From assembly GCA_033977485.1 (NCBI GenBank), contig CM066988.1:5168501-5232500 (forward strand): DNA of 64,000 nt, read 5' to 3'. Each line of letters opens with the position of its first letter. The first letter of the stretch is position 1. The notes below the pieces were generated by a model that saw only the letters and a program-made list of their open reading frames with translations, was not told where the DNA came from and made no database searches. Source of the stretch: Hydrangea macrophylla (taxonomy: Eukaryota; Streptophyta; Magnoliopsida; Cornales; Hydrangeaceae). Shown here piece by piece: positions 1 to 11,375 of the stretch. Both the position numbers and the translations under genes were made by a program.

Positions 1-23
1 AGTATAGCTCACGAGAGCTTACT

Positions 24-959
24 CTACCCCAACATTGGGGTCTTCCTAAGGAATTGATACCAACTCGAATCAAAACCTTCAAGAAAAGGTTTGAGCCATT
101 GCCCATTAACCTTAGAAATGGTCCCATCCTTGGGATCTTGGATTTCCACGGCTCCGTGGGGATAAACTTTATGTACCATGTAAGGACCAATCCAACGGGA
201 TTGCAACTTACCCGGGAAAATGTGGAGCCGTGAATCGTACAGTAGCTCTTTGTTACCAACAATGAATTGTTTTCGGATAATCCGTTTATCGTGAAAAGCC
301 TTGACACGTGCTTTGTACGCTTTAGAACTCTAGTAGAGTTCTCCTCGAATTTCGTCCAACTCATCGAGTTGAAGCTTTTTCCTCTCACCACTCTCATCCA
401 CATCAAAGTTGAGCTTCTTAATGGCCCAATAAGCACGGTGCTCAAGCTCGATGGGTAAGTGACATACTTTCCCATAAACTAGCCGGTAGGGGGACATACC
501 TAAATTCGTCTTATAGGCCATCCTATACGCCCAAAGCGCATCGGTTAGCCTAGAAGACCAATCCTTTTTCGATGGATCTACCGTCTTCTCAAGAATCCCC
601 TTAATTTCACGATTAGCCAACTCGGCTTGGCCATTTGTGTGCGGGTGATAGGTGGTGGAAACCTTATGGGTGATGCCATATTGCTCCATTAACCTGGCAA
701 ATTGGGAGTTGCAAAATTGTGCTCCTTGATCGCTAATCAAAGCTTTGGGAGTCCCGAACCATGATAAAATATGTTCTTTTAAAAATTTCAAAACCACTTT
801 GTGGTCATTGGTTCGAGTTGCTATGGCCTCTACCCACTTAGAGACGTAGTCCACCGCCACCAACATGTATTCGAAGCTATTGGATTTAGGGAAAGGACCC
901 ATGAAATCTATTCCCCAATAATCAAAGACTTCTATGGTAAGTATGGGGTTTAGAGGCAT
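24..959 (-). pseudogene. Athila integrase core and C-terminal part
   Basis: Integrase joins retrotransposon cDNA to chromosomal DNA in the nucleus. The core is visible from 959 downward: the first catalytic Asp in [11 protein letters not shown], the second in [11 protein letters not shown], and the Glu in [16 protein letters not shown], giving the D,D-35-E triad. Two stretches (959-330 and 206-24) share one reading frame but are separated by an in-frame TAG at about 327-329. The tail contains DGTISKVNGQWLKPFLEGF, a conserved ending of Athila/Tat polyproteins. The reading frame ends at 24-26, so this is probably the real pol C-terminus. There is no chromodomain. Confidence 0.85.
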
Positions 960-995
960 GGAGTTCCTCTTTGTGACTCGACTAAGTAATTGGCA

Positions 996-2213
996 TCAAG
1001 GGCATGCCTTGTAATAGGCATGCGCATCTTTGAAGATCGTAGGCCAATAAAAATCACTATAGAGGACTTTGAACGCGGTCTTTTGTGAAGAGAAATGACC
1101 CCCACATGCTTGGTCATGGCAAAAAGATAGTATACTCGATATCTCATCATTAGGCATACATCGCCTAACAATTTGATCGGCACAATATTTTAAAACATAA
1201 GGATCATCGTAAAAGAACGATCGTGCTGTCAATATTAGCCTCTCTCGGACTTGAGTAGACCAACCTTGAGGCAACTCTCCCGTAATAAGGAAATTTACCA
1301 CGTCCGCATACCACAGAAGAGTAGAAACCTTGAGCAATTGCTCATCCGAAAAGCATTCTTGGATAGGAATGGGGTCTATATGATTGTGATCAAACATCAA
1401 ACATGACAAATGATCGGCGACAACGTTTTCCACCCCTTTCTTGTCCTTTATGGAAAGGTCAAACTCTTGTAGTAGTAAGATCCAACGAATAAGCCATGCT
1501 TTAGCATCCTTCTTAGAGAAAAGATACTTGAGAGCGACATGATCAGTAAAACAAGTAATTGGCGATCCCACTACATAAGACCGAAATTTCTCGAGGGAAA
1601 ATACTATGGCGAGCAACTCTTTCTCTGTCGTGGAGTAGTTGGATTGAGTGCTATCTAATGTGCGGCTCGCATTGTAAATGATATGGGGCTTTTTGTCTTT
1701 CCTTTGCCCCAAAACGGCTCCGATGGCGTAGTCACTCACATCGCACATCAATTCAAATGGAAGACTCCAATCAGGAGGTTGCATAATTGGTGCGGAAGTG
1801 AGTAATGCCTTGAGCTTCTCAAATGCCTCTTGGAAATCTTGGGACCACTCAAATGGGACGTCCTTAACTAAGAGGAGACACAACGGTCTAGAGATCGTGC
1901 TAAAGTCCTTTATAAATCTACAATAGAAACCCGCGTGGCCCAAAAATGACCTAATGTCTTTAAGGTTCCTTGGAGGGAAAAGGTTGGAAATGACATCTAT
2001 TTTGGCTTTATCAACTTGCATTTCCTCGCTAGACACAATGTGGCCTAGCACAATCCCTTGTGTCACCATGAAGTGGCACTTCCCCCAGTTAAGAACGAGA
2101 TTCTTTTCTATACATCTCCTGAGAACCTTTTTAAGATTCCCAAGGCATTCATCGAATGAATCTCCAATGACTGTGAAGTCATCCATGAAGACTTCCAAAA
2201 ACTTCTCCACCAT
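996..2213 (-). pseudogene. Athila RT C-terminal half, RNase H and integrase zinc-binding domain
   Basis: About 405 residues continue the RT frame. Near the start, EVFMDDFTVIGDSFDECL holds the catalytic FMDD of the reverse transcriptase palm. Then come the RT connection and RNase H (CDVSDYAIGAVLGQ with the first Asp, TTEKELLAIVF with the Glu, FTDHVALKYLF with the second Asp). The integrase HHCC zinc-binding region follows (FCHDQACGGHFSSQKT, then AYYKACP). It is in the same frame as the segments before and after, and is cut off by a TAA at 2238-2240 upstream and a TGA at 993-995 downstream. The TGA replaces a residue of the expected C-x-x-C half of the zinc site. The copy is therefore a near-full pol broken by point mutations. 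Confidence 0.88.
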
Positions 2214-2240
2214 ATCACTGAAGATACTAAGAATGCACCT

Positions 2241-3062
2241 TTAAAAGGTTGCCGATGGATTACAAAGTCCGAACGGCATCCTCCGATAGGCAAACGTGCC
2301 AAAGGGATAAGTGAAGGTGGTTTTCTCTTGGTCCTCGGGGGCTATTTCTATTTGATTGTACCCCGAGTAACCATCTAGGAAGCAGTAGTGCTTATGGCCC
2401 GCTACTCTTTCTAGGACTTGATCAAGGAAGGGTAAAAGGAAATGGTCCTTTCTAGTAACCGAATTCAACGTCCTATAATCAATACAAACACGCCACCCCA
2501 TGGTGGCTCTAGTGGGCACCAACTCTCCACTCTCATTCTCAATGACGGTGATCCCTGACTTCTTAGGGACCACTTGAGTAGGGCTCACCCACTCACTATC
2601 GGAAATGGGATAGATTATCCCCACATCCAACAACTTGATGACCTCGGTCATCACCACCTCTTTCATATTAGGATTGAGCCTCCTTTGCATTTGACGTGAA
2701 GGCTTGGCTTCATCCTCTAAATAAATCTTATGGGTGCAAATCTTCAGAGAAATGCCCTTCAAGTCCGCTACACACCACCCAATAGCACTTTTATGCTCCT
2801 TCAAAACCTTCATCAATTTCCCTTCTTGACAAGGGTTAAGATGGGAAGATACTACTACCAGAAAACTCTCTTTCTCTCCTAAAAAGGCATACTTGAGCTC
2901 ATTTGACAAGGTTTTGAGCTCAAGTTTTGGTGTGACTATATTGGATGGGAGAGGGAAAGTTTTCCTCAGAGGTAGTCTTTCAAAATTAGAGGTCCACATG
3001 GCCTCTCCTAAGATTCTTTCAATGTCCAAATCTTCCTCAACCACAACTTCCCCCTCACTCAT
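2241..3062 (-). pseudogene. Athila reverse transcriptase N-terminal half
   Basis: This codes for the fingers and first part of the palm of a Ty3/gypsy reverse transcriptase, which copies element RNA into cDNA in virus-like particles. Recognisable blocks in order are the primer-grip region VGIIYPISDSEWVSPTQVVPK, WRVCIDYRTLNSVTRKDHF, LPFLDQVLERVAGHKHYCFL, DGYSGYNQIEIAPEDQEKTT (catalytic Asp) and FAYRRMPFGLCNPSATF. The next codon is TAA where relatives have Gln, and the same frame continues at 2213, so this is a single nonsense mutation and not a true end. The frame runs upstream past 3062 into the pol linker. Confidence 0.88.
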
Positions 3063-3573
3063 CTCAGTTTCCCTCCCAAACTCATGATCACACTCAACAA
3101 GGGTGTTATCAATAGCTAAGCATTTTTCAACATGTTCGAGAATAGCTATATTATCATACTAATACACGCATGATTAAGAGAAGGACTGATGCAAGAATCA
3201 TTAGCACTTATAGTATCGAAAAAATCCTACACCAAAGAGTCAATAAGAGAGACTACATAAATATCATCACCATTTTCCTCGTCAAAGGTTTCTTAAAGAG
3301 TGAGAAGATGTTCACATCCACAGTCATATTTCAAAAAGTTAAGCGCATGAGACCATTCCTACAATTAATTAAGGCATTAATAGTAGCAAGGAACGGCCGC
3401 CCTAATATGATTGGAATTTATGATTGCTCATTGACAACGGGTTACGTGTCAAGCACGATAAAGTCCACCGGATAGTAAAAATTACCCACTTAGACTATAA
3501 CATCTTCTATAATGCCCCGTGGCATCTTGACAGACCTATCGGCCATTTGTAAGGTGACACTGGTCTCCTTAAG

Positions 3574-3765
3574 CTATCTTAAGCCTAGTTGGATATACAT
3601 CGAATATGGGAGAAGATTCATACTAGCACCCAAATCAAGGAGTGCTCTATCTATGTGGTGCTGTCTAATCATACATGCTATAATAGGACAATCGGGGTCC
3701 TTGTATTTGGGTGGAACCTCGTTAAGGATAACGGAGCTCGCATGTGCGGCCATGTAGGTACTCAT
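3574..3765 (-). pseudogene. Athila aspartic protease fragment
   Basis: The retroviral-type aspartic protease cleaves the gag-pol polyprotein. The segment contains IIACMIRQHHIDRALLDLGA followed by SMNLLPYSMYIQLGL. The D-L-G-A-S motif is the active-site loop as found in Athila/Tat elements, where Leu replaces the usual Thr/Ser after Asp. Its frame differs from that of pol (3062-24), and 3100-3570 has no open frame, so at least one frameshift or deletion separates protease from RT. Confidence 0.75.
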
Positions 3766-3890
3766 TTTGACATTAAGCTTTCTTTTAACCGTGCAAAGAT
3801 CTTTGAGTTATTTGGCATAGGCCGAAACTTGTTTAATTGCCTTTAAAAGGGATATTAATTTCAACTTTATTAAACAATTCCAAAAATTCA

Positions 3891-4756
3891 TTATTCTTGG
3901 TGTTCTCGACCTTCTTTTTTAACCTTTGAGGAAATGATGGGGGTGGGGTTAAAAAATTCTTGGTTTATGAAGTCGGGGACTTTAGAGAAGTCCCCATCTA
4001 AGTCGACCACATTGGGGATCAAAGTGTCCCCACTATCAAGTTCGGGCTCCTCCCCAATCAAATTGTTGCTAATTGGTGGTTCTTGGGGAGGCTTTTGGAC
4101 CTTGTTGTCCATGACCTTACCACTTCGAAGAGTGGTGATTCCTTTTAAGTGCTCAACGGGGCCATTGGGGTTTGAGGCCTCACCATTCGTTTGTCCCTTG
4201 GGATTTTGGAATGGTTGTGCGGGAAGTTTTCCCTTGTCCACAACTTGTTGATTTTGAAGCAATTGGGCTAACTAAGCTTGTAAAGCTTGCATTGATTGAG
4301 CATGCGACGATTGCATTACTTGTATGGACTGCTCAAGTTGGATCATTCTTTGGGCCAAGCCATGGTTAAGATCCTCAAAGTGTTTCTTGTGAGGGGGCAC
4401 ATAAGGAGGTGGTGGATGTTGTGCCCCTGGATTTGGGCCGAAAGGAGGACCTTGAGGTTGAGGTGTGGGTGGACCGAAATTTTGAGTAGCATAAGGTGGT
4501 GGGGGTGGTTGATGTGGGCAATACGGTTGTTGGGGAACATGGGGAGCTACAATCACCCCTTTATTACTATGGTAATTAATTCCCGGTGCACTCCACCTCC
4601 CGGGAGGATTGTAGGCATCATTTTGGGAAGGATTATACCTAGGCCTGATGTTCATCCCGAGAGCACAAGCTTGCTCCAAGGCTTATTTTTGGAGGATAGG
4701 AAGAGCGGGGCACTCGTTGGTTGAGTGCTCCGGATCATAACAAAGGTAACAATGAG
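3891..4756 (-). pseudogene. Athila gag C-terminal part with CCHC zinc knuckle
   Basis: Gag forms the virus-like particle and its zinc knuckle binds element RNA. At about 4756-4714 the minus strand reads CYLCYDPEHSTNEC, a C-x2-C-x4-H-x4-C knuckle. An in-frame stop follows (about 4680), then a Pro/Gln-rich linker (PHVPQQPYCPHQPPPPPYAT) and a helical Gln-rich stretch. Another break at about 4263-4271 leads into a charged Asp/Glu- and Pro-rich linker ending near 3891. Long proline-rich spacers between knuckle and protease are usual in Athila gag. Confidence 0.75.
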
Positions 4757-4941
4757 ATGAATTGTTCGGGGAAATAATTGGAGGAGGAGTGATGGGGGAT
4801 GGTGCTCTTTTGTGATTCCAAGGCTTCTACTTTTCTAGTAAGTTCGGAAATGGGATCGGCCTCACTTGACACTTGATAGATATTATGATTCAATGGAGCT
4901 ACAGTAGCTGGCAAAGTTCGGTCATGGGGGTTAGATGTACC

Positions 4942-5934
4942 CTACCTGCGAGAAGTCTCATAAACATATTCAAGATGAGCTTCGGCTTGCTCGACCTCAA
5001 AAGTCAAGAAACTCCCAGCACACATAGTTTCAATTAATTGTTTGGTGTTGGGTTGTAACCCCCCATAACAAATGGAAATTTGACGGAATTTGTCAAAACC
5101 ATGGTGCAGGCATTTCCTAAGGAGATCCTTGAATCTCAACCTATACTCAGCAAAGGTCTCGTGTTCTCCTTGGGAGAAATATTGAATTTGTTTGACCAAT
5201 GATTATGTTTTGTGCATAGGGAAAAACTCCTTATAGAATTGCTTTTGGAGTTCCGGCCATGAGCCCATGGAATTTGTAGGTAGGGTCACTAACCAATCTT
5301 TGGCCCTATCTTTGAGTGAGAATGTGAACAATTTGAGCCTTATGAGCTCGGGTGTGCATCTTTGTTGTTCAAATATCCCACAAATGTCCCCATACTCCCT
5401 AATATGCATATAGGGATCCTCATTCTCTCGCCCATGGAAGTTGGGCAAGAGATTGATCATCCCGGGCTTGAAACGGAACACTCCCGTATTGTACGGGAAT
5501 GTTATGCAAGATGGGGATGATACGGTCTCGGGTTGGAGATAGTCCCCGATCGTTCTCCCAAACTGTTGATCCATGGGAGGAGGTGGAGGTGGATAATGTT
5601 GTTGGAACAGAGGTGGTGGATGCGGCGGGTAAGATGGACGCATGGGAGGAGGTGCGGGGTTATGTTGACCCCATTGTTCCTGACGGAATGCATCAGGATT
5701 CAGACTAGAGGTGGCGAAAGTTGCATGATCTGTGGGTGTGTCCTAATCAAGGTCTTGGTGACCAAACGTGGAAGAATGCGGAGTATTCGAGGGTGAGAGG
5801 TCATACGGGTAAGGGCTTACTTGGGACGGCGGAGGCCGCCAAAATGAACCACTACCACTACCACTCGAACTCGAACTAGCATTATTTGGATTAGAGAAGG
5901 GATTAGTTATACCTTGATTGGTCGGGTTGGACAT
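4942..5934 (-). pseudogene. Athila gag N-terminal and capsid part
   Basis: The probable start codon is at 5934 (MSNPTNQGITNPFSNPNNAS), 127 bp downstream of the primer site, followed by a Ser/Gly- and Pro-rich leader. The capsid (retrotransposon gag family) core is clear at 5643-5203: FKPGMINLLPNFHGRENEDP, then IRLKLFTFSLKDRAKDWL and WPELQKQFYKEFFP. The frame continues at 5199-4942 (YFSQGEHETFAEYRLRFKDL, then LRKCLHHGFDK). In-frame stops near 5742 and 5200 break the frame. The core motifs match plant Athila/Tat capsids. The zinc knuckle is downstream in another frame. Confidence 0.82.
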
Positions 5935-6060
5935 TATAGAAGATTGTCGATTCTCACTTAAAGGCTACTCCTTCAAAGGCAATCAACAAGAAAACAAACA
6001 CGATTAAAAGCAAAAGCAAGATAATTAGAAACTAAGCGACCGAAGGTTGTTGCCAATTTC

Positions 6061-6080
6061 AATCCCCGGCAACGGCGCCA
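6061..6080 (-). other. Primer-binding site complementary to tRNA-Asp 3' end
   Basis: The plus strand reads AATCCCCGGCAACGGCGCCA, matching the 3' end, including CCA, of plant tRNA-Asp(GUC) over at least 18 bases. On the minus strand this gives TGGCGCCGTTGCCGGGGA directly after the LTR end. It primes minus-strand cDNA synthesis and fixes the element's orientation and the inner LTR edge at about 6084. Confidence 0.93.
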
Positions 6081-6918
6081 TTTTGATGTTGTCAAAATCA
6101 AGTTCTTGTTTAACCCTATTAAAAATGTAGTAATAATAGAAAAAGGGTGTCGAGTCCACAGGGATTGGAATGCAACAATGTTTGTTGGGCACTTAATAAC
6201 CAATTATAATGCGTGGAGCATTTGACAAACTAAGAAATAAAAATGAGTCTTTTCGACTTTGAGATTGGTTCAATTTGTATAAGATCATACTACAATGACT
6301 ATTTAGAAAAAGAGAAAGTAAGATTTGAACAAATCTAAGTTTAATTGACAATTGGGGGTTTTGTAGATGAAGAAATTGAGGTTGGGGAGCATTCCCCCAC
6401 CTTGGACCAAACAACACATGGCTTTCATACTTGTAGCACATTCTAGAGTAGAAAATTCCATTGTGACAAACTATCAAACATGTGGTAGTCAACCAACATG
6501 CTAGATAGATGTTCCAATGTAATACATGGGTATATGGTTAGAGTTTAGAGATTTAACAACTTCCAATGCTTGACATTGGAAGTGAGGTCTCAAAACATCA
6601 AACCATACACCCATGAACTCTAAAAATGCTACAAAATGTGAGAGTCCTACAATAAAATACACATGGGTCCAATGGTGGGTTTATGATCCCCGACCTACAT
6701 GATTTAGCCACTCATAATCATAATGACAACAATATTAAAGAGAGGGGAAGAGAAAGGTACCAACTAGAGAAATCCACAATAAATGCTATAGAAATTCCAA
6801 AAATATTCTTCAACCAAAAGCTTTTAAGTATTCAATACATTCACACTCTCTTCTTTCTAACACTAAATGGAAGGAAATGTGGTAGATGAGGAGTAATGAG
6901 GGAGAGAGATGAGAGGAT

Positions 6919-6919
6919 T

Positions 6920-6958
<39 letters not shown>
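6919..6958. repeat. (AG)n microsatellite inside the Athila LTR
   Basis: An almost pure run of about 20 AG dinucleotides interrupts the LTR, flanked by GAGAGATGAGAGGATTTAG and by CTTACAACC. Confidence 0.95.
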
Positions 6959-6963
<5 letters not shown>

Positions 6964-7087
6964 AACCTAAAAAAAAAGTAAAAAAAAATACAAGCTAACC
7001 TTAAATAAAAAATCATCTCTAACTATATATACCATATAAACATGATGGCAAACTTGTAATAAAAAGGGAACAACTTCAGGCTTCGCA

Positions 7088-7333
7088 GATCGATCCCTTC
7101 ATAAAGCCGGATCGATCCGCTCTTCATTTTAGCCGTTGGAATTTCATCGAGAAAACGCGGATCGATCCCCTTATTATGGTGGATCGATCCATTTTGGGAA
7201 GTTTCTCGCAGAATGTCATAGAAAAATCACGGATCAATCCCTTCATAATAGCGGATCGATCCGCTTCTTCAAAATCTGCTGGGAACATCCTATTAAACAC
7301 GCGGATCGATCCCCTCTAAATGGTGGATCGATC
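7088..7333. repeat. Four 72-bp periods of paired GATCGATC palindromes
   Basis: Eight copies of the octamer GATCGATC (one degenerate, GATCAATC) start at 7088, 7110, 7160, 7182, 7232, 7254, 7304 and 7326. Steps alternate exactly 22 and 50 bp. Most copies extend to GGATCGATCC. Linker sequence between copies has diverged but contains no net indel. The cluster lies in the upstream part of the Athila LTR. Its function is unknown; see findings. Confidence 0.93.
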
Positions 7334-7639
7334 TGCATTTCTGGAAATCATTTTCTTGCCTTTTTTACTTCAAGAGTGCCATAAGGGTTGGGTTCTACTA
7401 CACCCAAGCTTGCGTAACCTACAAGAAAGAGATCTTTATTAGCTCAAAGAGTGTAACAACAAGAACAGTCAAAAGCACAATTTATCCATTAAGTCTCTGG
7501 TTTAAGTAATAATTTGTGTCCAATAAGGTTAAAATCATGAAGTTAAGAATGCAATATTAGACACGAATCACTAATCCTCTTACAATCAATCAACCGAATG
7601 CCAAACTTCTTACAATATTGGGATCATATGTAACACAAA

Positions 7640-8810
7640 ATGTAGGTGCTAAGTGTTGTACCTTCTGTCTATCATCCTTCTCTAAGTTAAGATCAATTAC
7701 TTGATCAGCGAGTTTGCCCTTGTGGTACTTATTATGGTGGAGTATTATGTTGCATTTCTAGTTCTGGACAAAGCTTACGGACATGACCAACTTTACCGTA
7801 GTTAAAGCATTGTACTCCTCGTTTATTAGATTTTCCTATTGTTCTGCATTCTTGGGAATGGTATCCTAGTACTCCACAATTGTAGCAGATATCTCGTTCT
7901 CTATGCTGTGTTGGAGTCACCACTGGTTTTGATTCTTTCTTGTCATTCCCTAATCTCTTTCGTTTTTGGTGATTGCCTATGTAACTTCTCTCTGTGTTTC
8001 CTTGTTGAACTTGGTTAGCTGCCAACACAACCTGACTGTCCCTTCTTCTCTGATCTCCTAGGAGAAAATGATCGTATTCTTGCCGGGCTTGATCAAATCG
8101 TTGTCCTTCACTAATTTGAGTATTGTTTTCCAGTTTCGTTGCCATTTTTACCAAAGCTTCGAAGGATTGGTCTAAATGTCCTATAGTCATATGACGAATA
8201 TGCGGAACTAATCCTTGATTATATCCTTTGATCTTCTTTCTTGGTGTATCAATTATATGCGGTGCAAATCATGATAGCCTCTCGAATTGAGTTGTATATT
8301 CCGGCACTGTCATACTACCTTGGACTAATTGTATGAACTCCATTTCCCTTTTGTTCTTCTCAGATTTGGAAAGTACTTTTCTAGAAATCGGGTCTTGAAT
8401 AATTCTCAAGTCATTCTTCCAACAACTTCTTCATCTATCGTAGCTTTCACCGCGTCCCACCAATTTGCTGCTGAGAACGTCAGTTGAAATACTGCCAAAT
8501 GTCCTTTCTCAGTGTTAATACATTCAGGCGTCTCAAATATCAATTCTATTTGGCAAATCCATTGCTCAGCTTGCTATGCTTCCGTTAATCCGGTAAAGGT
8601 TCCTAGCTGAAGAATACGAAATTCCTTTAGCAGCTTGACTCTTGTTTGACATAGTGGTGCTTAATTGCCGATGACACGATCTGCACGATTGATAACTTGC
8701 TCCATGCGATGGATGAAAACTCCGACCATTCTTGTTGGATCTATCTCGGGAGGTACTACATCAGGTACTCCATTCAGCTGGCACGGGTTCCCTTGAGTTG
8801 TCCTAACCAT
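7640..8810 (-). pseudogene. Del/Tekay-like gag with two CCHC knuckles, interrupted
   Basis: The start codon is at 8810 (MVRTTQGNPCQLNG on the minus strand). The capsid signature appears at about 8590-8400: QAEQWICQIELIFETPECIN, then NWWDAVKATIDEEV and FLEKYFPNLRR, typical of chromovirus gag. In-frame stops occur in this N-terminal part. The frame is open from 8190 to 7732, with a basic spacer and two RNA-binding knuckles: CYNCGVLGYHSQEC (intact C-x2-C-x4-H-x4-C) and CFNYGKVGHVRKLC (second Cys replaced by Tyr). The end is lost at the Athila insertion. This would have been the particle-forming nucleocapsid protein. Confidence 0.82.
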
Positions 8811-9520
8811 AACAAGTGTTGGTAGTGTTCAGTGTCTCTACCTACAAATTAAAACTACTCGATCCGTCACATTCTATCTTACAGCTCAGGCAAGAACATG
8901 CAGTAATAGATATATAATACCACTATATAATACGATCACATCAAGCAATACGAATACCTCACATAAATAATAATATTAACCACAGAGGTCAGTCTACCTA
9001 CCAGGTACACTCAAATGTATCTATGCTCAAGACAAAGGTCACAAAACTACAGGTTCTATGCATAACGTTAAATCTAAACATTCTATTTCTATTCTCAGGT
9101 TCCAAACTACGAATACTACTCAACTAATATGTGAGACCACACAACTAACATGTGGCTCACGGTAACAAAAATCTTATCCTTAACCTTTTTCTATTTCTAT
9201 GTCATACTGACTGTTCCGAGATTGCTCAGGAATTTGTCAGTGTCCAACTCCAACGGTTCTATATTTAGGATCTCCACAACCATAACTAACTCTCGATGCC
9301 TGTTCTCCATGAACTCCGCTACCAACAATTCTAAATATTTCTTATTGTCTAAAGCAGTTACTACCCTCCAAAGAATCATCCTAAGGCGGATTCTGCTAAC
9401 TTCTTGTCTACATGACAAAATAACAATTCCATCTTGTCTTAGCTAATCGTCATGCTATCGATATTAACTTAGAACTCAGGTTCTAATCACAAAAGACAAG
9501 CAGTTAACAACTAAATCTAG

Positions 9521-9532
9521 GCTTTGATACCA
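9521..9532 (-). other. Primer-binding site, initiator tRNA-Met type
   Basis: The minus strand reads TGGTATCAAAGC, one mismatch from the canonical plant TGGTATCAGAGC, a few bases inside the LTR end at 9540. It fixes the orientation of element A. Confidence 0.85.
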
Positions 9533-9974
9533 AAAATCCTGTCATGCCCCGAAGAAGAAAAAATAGATAAAACAAGTTCTTTTTTGGTCCCGTAGGTTCG
9601 TGACTGGTGAATAACCGCATTGTGATCTACTCAAACCAATAAACACAACGATAGGGAGGACGCTATTCTTAAAACATATCTTATTAACATAATCAGAGGC
9701 TTCAGCGAAAATGTAAAAGGTTTGGAAGCAACATATGCCCAAGTACCCATTATAAAACTCTACTAAATCTATTACAACAGCTGACTTAGAGTGTGAGACC
9801 TGCAACAAATATTGACAGAAGTACAACAGATATACAAACTAACTACTACAAAGTGGCACGTCTTCGTCTTTAAGCCTTCAGCTCCAAGTCCGGCGGAACA
9901 TCAGTCTTATGTCCTCAAGTCCTGCAAAGCTCTAGACATTGGAATATCCAGGGCATAAACGCCATCAGATTTGA

Positions 9975-10104
9975 ATACAAAGCTGAGTGAGTACATCAAA
10001 CACACTCCTCACCCGTTACTGTTCAACATCTTAAAATGCATACAAAGCTGAGTGAGTACATCAAACACACTCCTCACCCGTTACTGTTCAACATCTTAAA
10101 ATGC
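9975..10104. repeat. 65-bp tandem duplication in LTR of element A
   Basis: Two practically identical copies starting ATACAAAGCTGAGTGAG lie head to tail at 9975 and 10040. Their near identity inside a decayed element points to a recent duplication in this copy or its master. Confidence 0.93.
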
Positions 10105-11030
10105 AGTTAATCTCTTATCAATGATGTCTCTCACGGATATAGCAGAGGTCTCATTAATGCATTAAAATGACAAAGATAAAGATCATGTTATAACATCTCA
10201 TCATGCTACTCAATGTCTAGCATTACCAAATCCATGCATGCAACCCATGTAACCACCCCATGCATTTACCTTTATGCCGGGATGTTGAATCCCTGACTGA
10301 ACAATCATCTTACTAACCATTCTTATATTCATATCCATTTTCATATCCATTCATCGATACAACAATACCTATCTGTATCGATATGTCGATACCATATAAC
10401 TAAGCCAGCAGGCCACACTGGTCGCTTACCCTGTGGTATTCTACCCCACACGATCCCTTGACAAGTTATCGGTCGCCTACACTATAAATCCTATCTATAA
10501 ATGATGGAAGTGGCACATCGGACGTCTTCTACGATGTGTATACCCTCATTGGTCATCTACACGGTGAGAATATATTAGGGGACTAGCTGGACGTAATAGT
10601 CAACGGTACACTAGACGTCTTCAAGAGTGCATACGCATCACTAGATGTCTTCAACAACGAGAGGCGCACTAGGAACTCTATCCGTCCCACATCCACTCGA
10701 CTAGTCAGCCGTTGATCCTATGGATCCAAAGTACAAATATCTTATATTCCACATTGAAGCACAGTTCTCAATTCTCATCATATTCTTTTATCTCTTCATA
10801 ACACTATCCCATGCTGACCACATATTGTGCAATGCTCATGCTCTAGATAACTAGACTACCACATGCTCTGTGTTCAACATAACTACTCATTACTGATTAT
10901 TAACATGCAGTTGTATTCCATTCTACTATTTAGTTTAACAATATTAACATACGGAATCATGGTACAACATTTAACTAACTAGACATTTCATATTATAATC
11001 AATAGGAATTAATCATATTCTATGAGGTTC

Positions 11031-11168
11031 GATCAATTAAACTCTTTTTAATCGATTGAGGACAAGTAGTTTCGATCGATTGAAGTCCTTTGATCGATTG
11101 AGAAAACAGCAAGTTCGATCCATTGAAGTCATTTCGATCGATTAAAGAAACATCAAGTTCGATCGATC
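11031..11168. repeat. Tandem TTCGATCGATTGAA-type palindrome pairs, first cluster
   Basis: Core octamers (GATCGATT and variants) start at 11031, 11050, 11074, 11092, 11117, 11136 and 11161. Steps alternate 18-19 and 24-25 bp, so the period is about 43-44 bp. A further degenerate copy may lie near 11179. Confidence 0.88.
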
Positions 11169-11375
11169 GAACAAGGTTCATTTGCTTGAGAATCATCTTC
11201 TACCCAGAAACTAGCAAAGATGAGCAGGGGTCTCGGGGTCACATTATACACGTTCTAAACACACAAAAATCATCCTATAAGTATCCCTTGTGTGAGTTAA
11301 TGAACTCACTTCACTCCAGCGGTCCGGTGATGGCGTTTCCAAGCTTGACGACAGCGACGGCTATGGTGAGCTCCT

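Larger units (their letters stand above)
1..7637 (-). mobile_element. Athila-type Ty3/gypsy retrotransposon, 5' LTR through pol, truncated by window start
   Basis: Read on the minus strand the order is LTR (7637-6084), tRNA-Asp primer site (6080-6061), gag (5934-3891), aspartic protease (3765-3574), reverse transcriptase, RNase H and integrase (3062-24). The protease-RT-RNase H-integrase order is that of Ty3/gypsy. The tRNA-Asp primer, the D-L-G-A-S protease motif and the F-L-D-G-Y-S-G-Y RT block are typical of the Athila/Tat branch. The coding region carries several in-frame stops and at least two frame changes, so this copy is not autonomous. The 3' LTR, and any env-like ORF, lie before base 1. 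The element appears to be inserted in a second, Del/Tekay-like element whose gag resumes at about 7640. Confidence 0.88.
6084..7637 (-). repeat. 5' LTR of the Athila-type element (outer edge approximate)
   Basis: The inner edge is set by the adjacent primer site: the LTR ends in CA on the minus strand at 6084-6085. The outer edge is placed at about 7635-7637, where a minus-strand TGTTACATATG start is followed upstream by sequence resembling the gag of another element. The other LTR is outside the window, so this edge cannot be checked by alignment. The LTR holds an (AG)n microsatellite (6919-6958) and four 72-bp periods of paired GATCGATC palindromes (7088-7333). Predicted short ORFs here are not genes. 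Confidence 0.65.

Noticed and set aside
1954..2244. Plus-strand ORF opposite the Athila RT/RNase H
   Set aside because: Shadow frame of a clearly coding minus-strand polymerase; no domain of its own.
7088..7333. Regularly spaced palindromes resembling a CRISPR array
   Set aside because: The repeat core is only 8-10 bp, spacers are 14 and 42 bp and partly repeated, and the context is a plant LTR with no cas genes.
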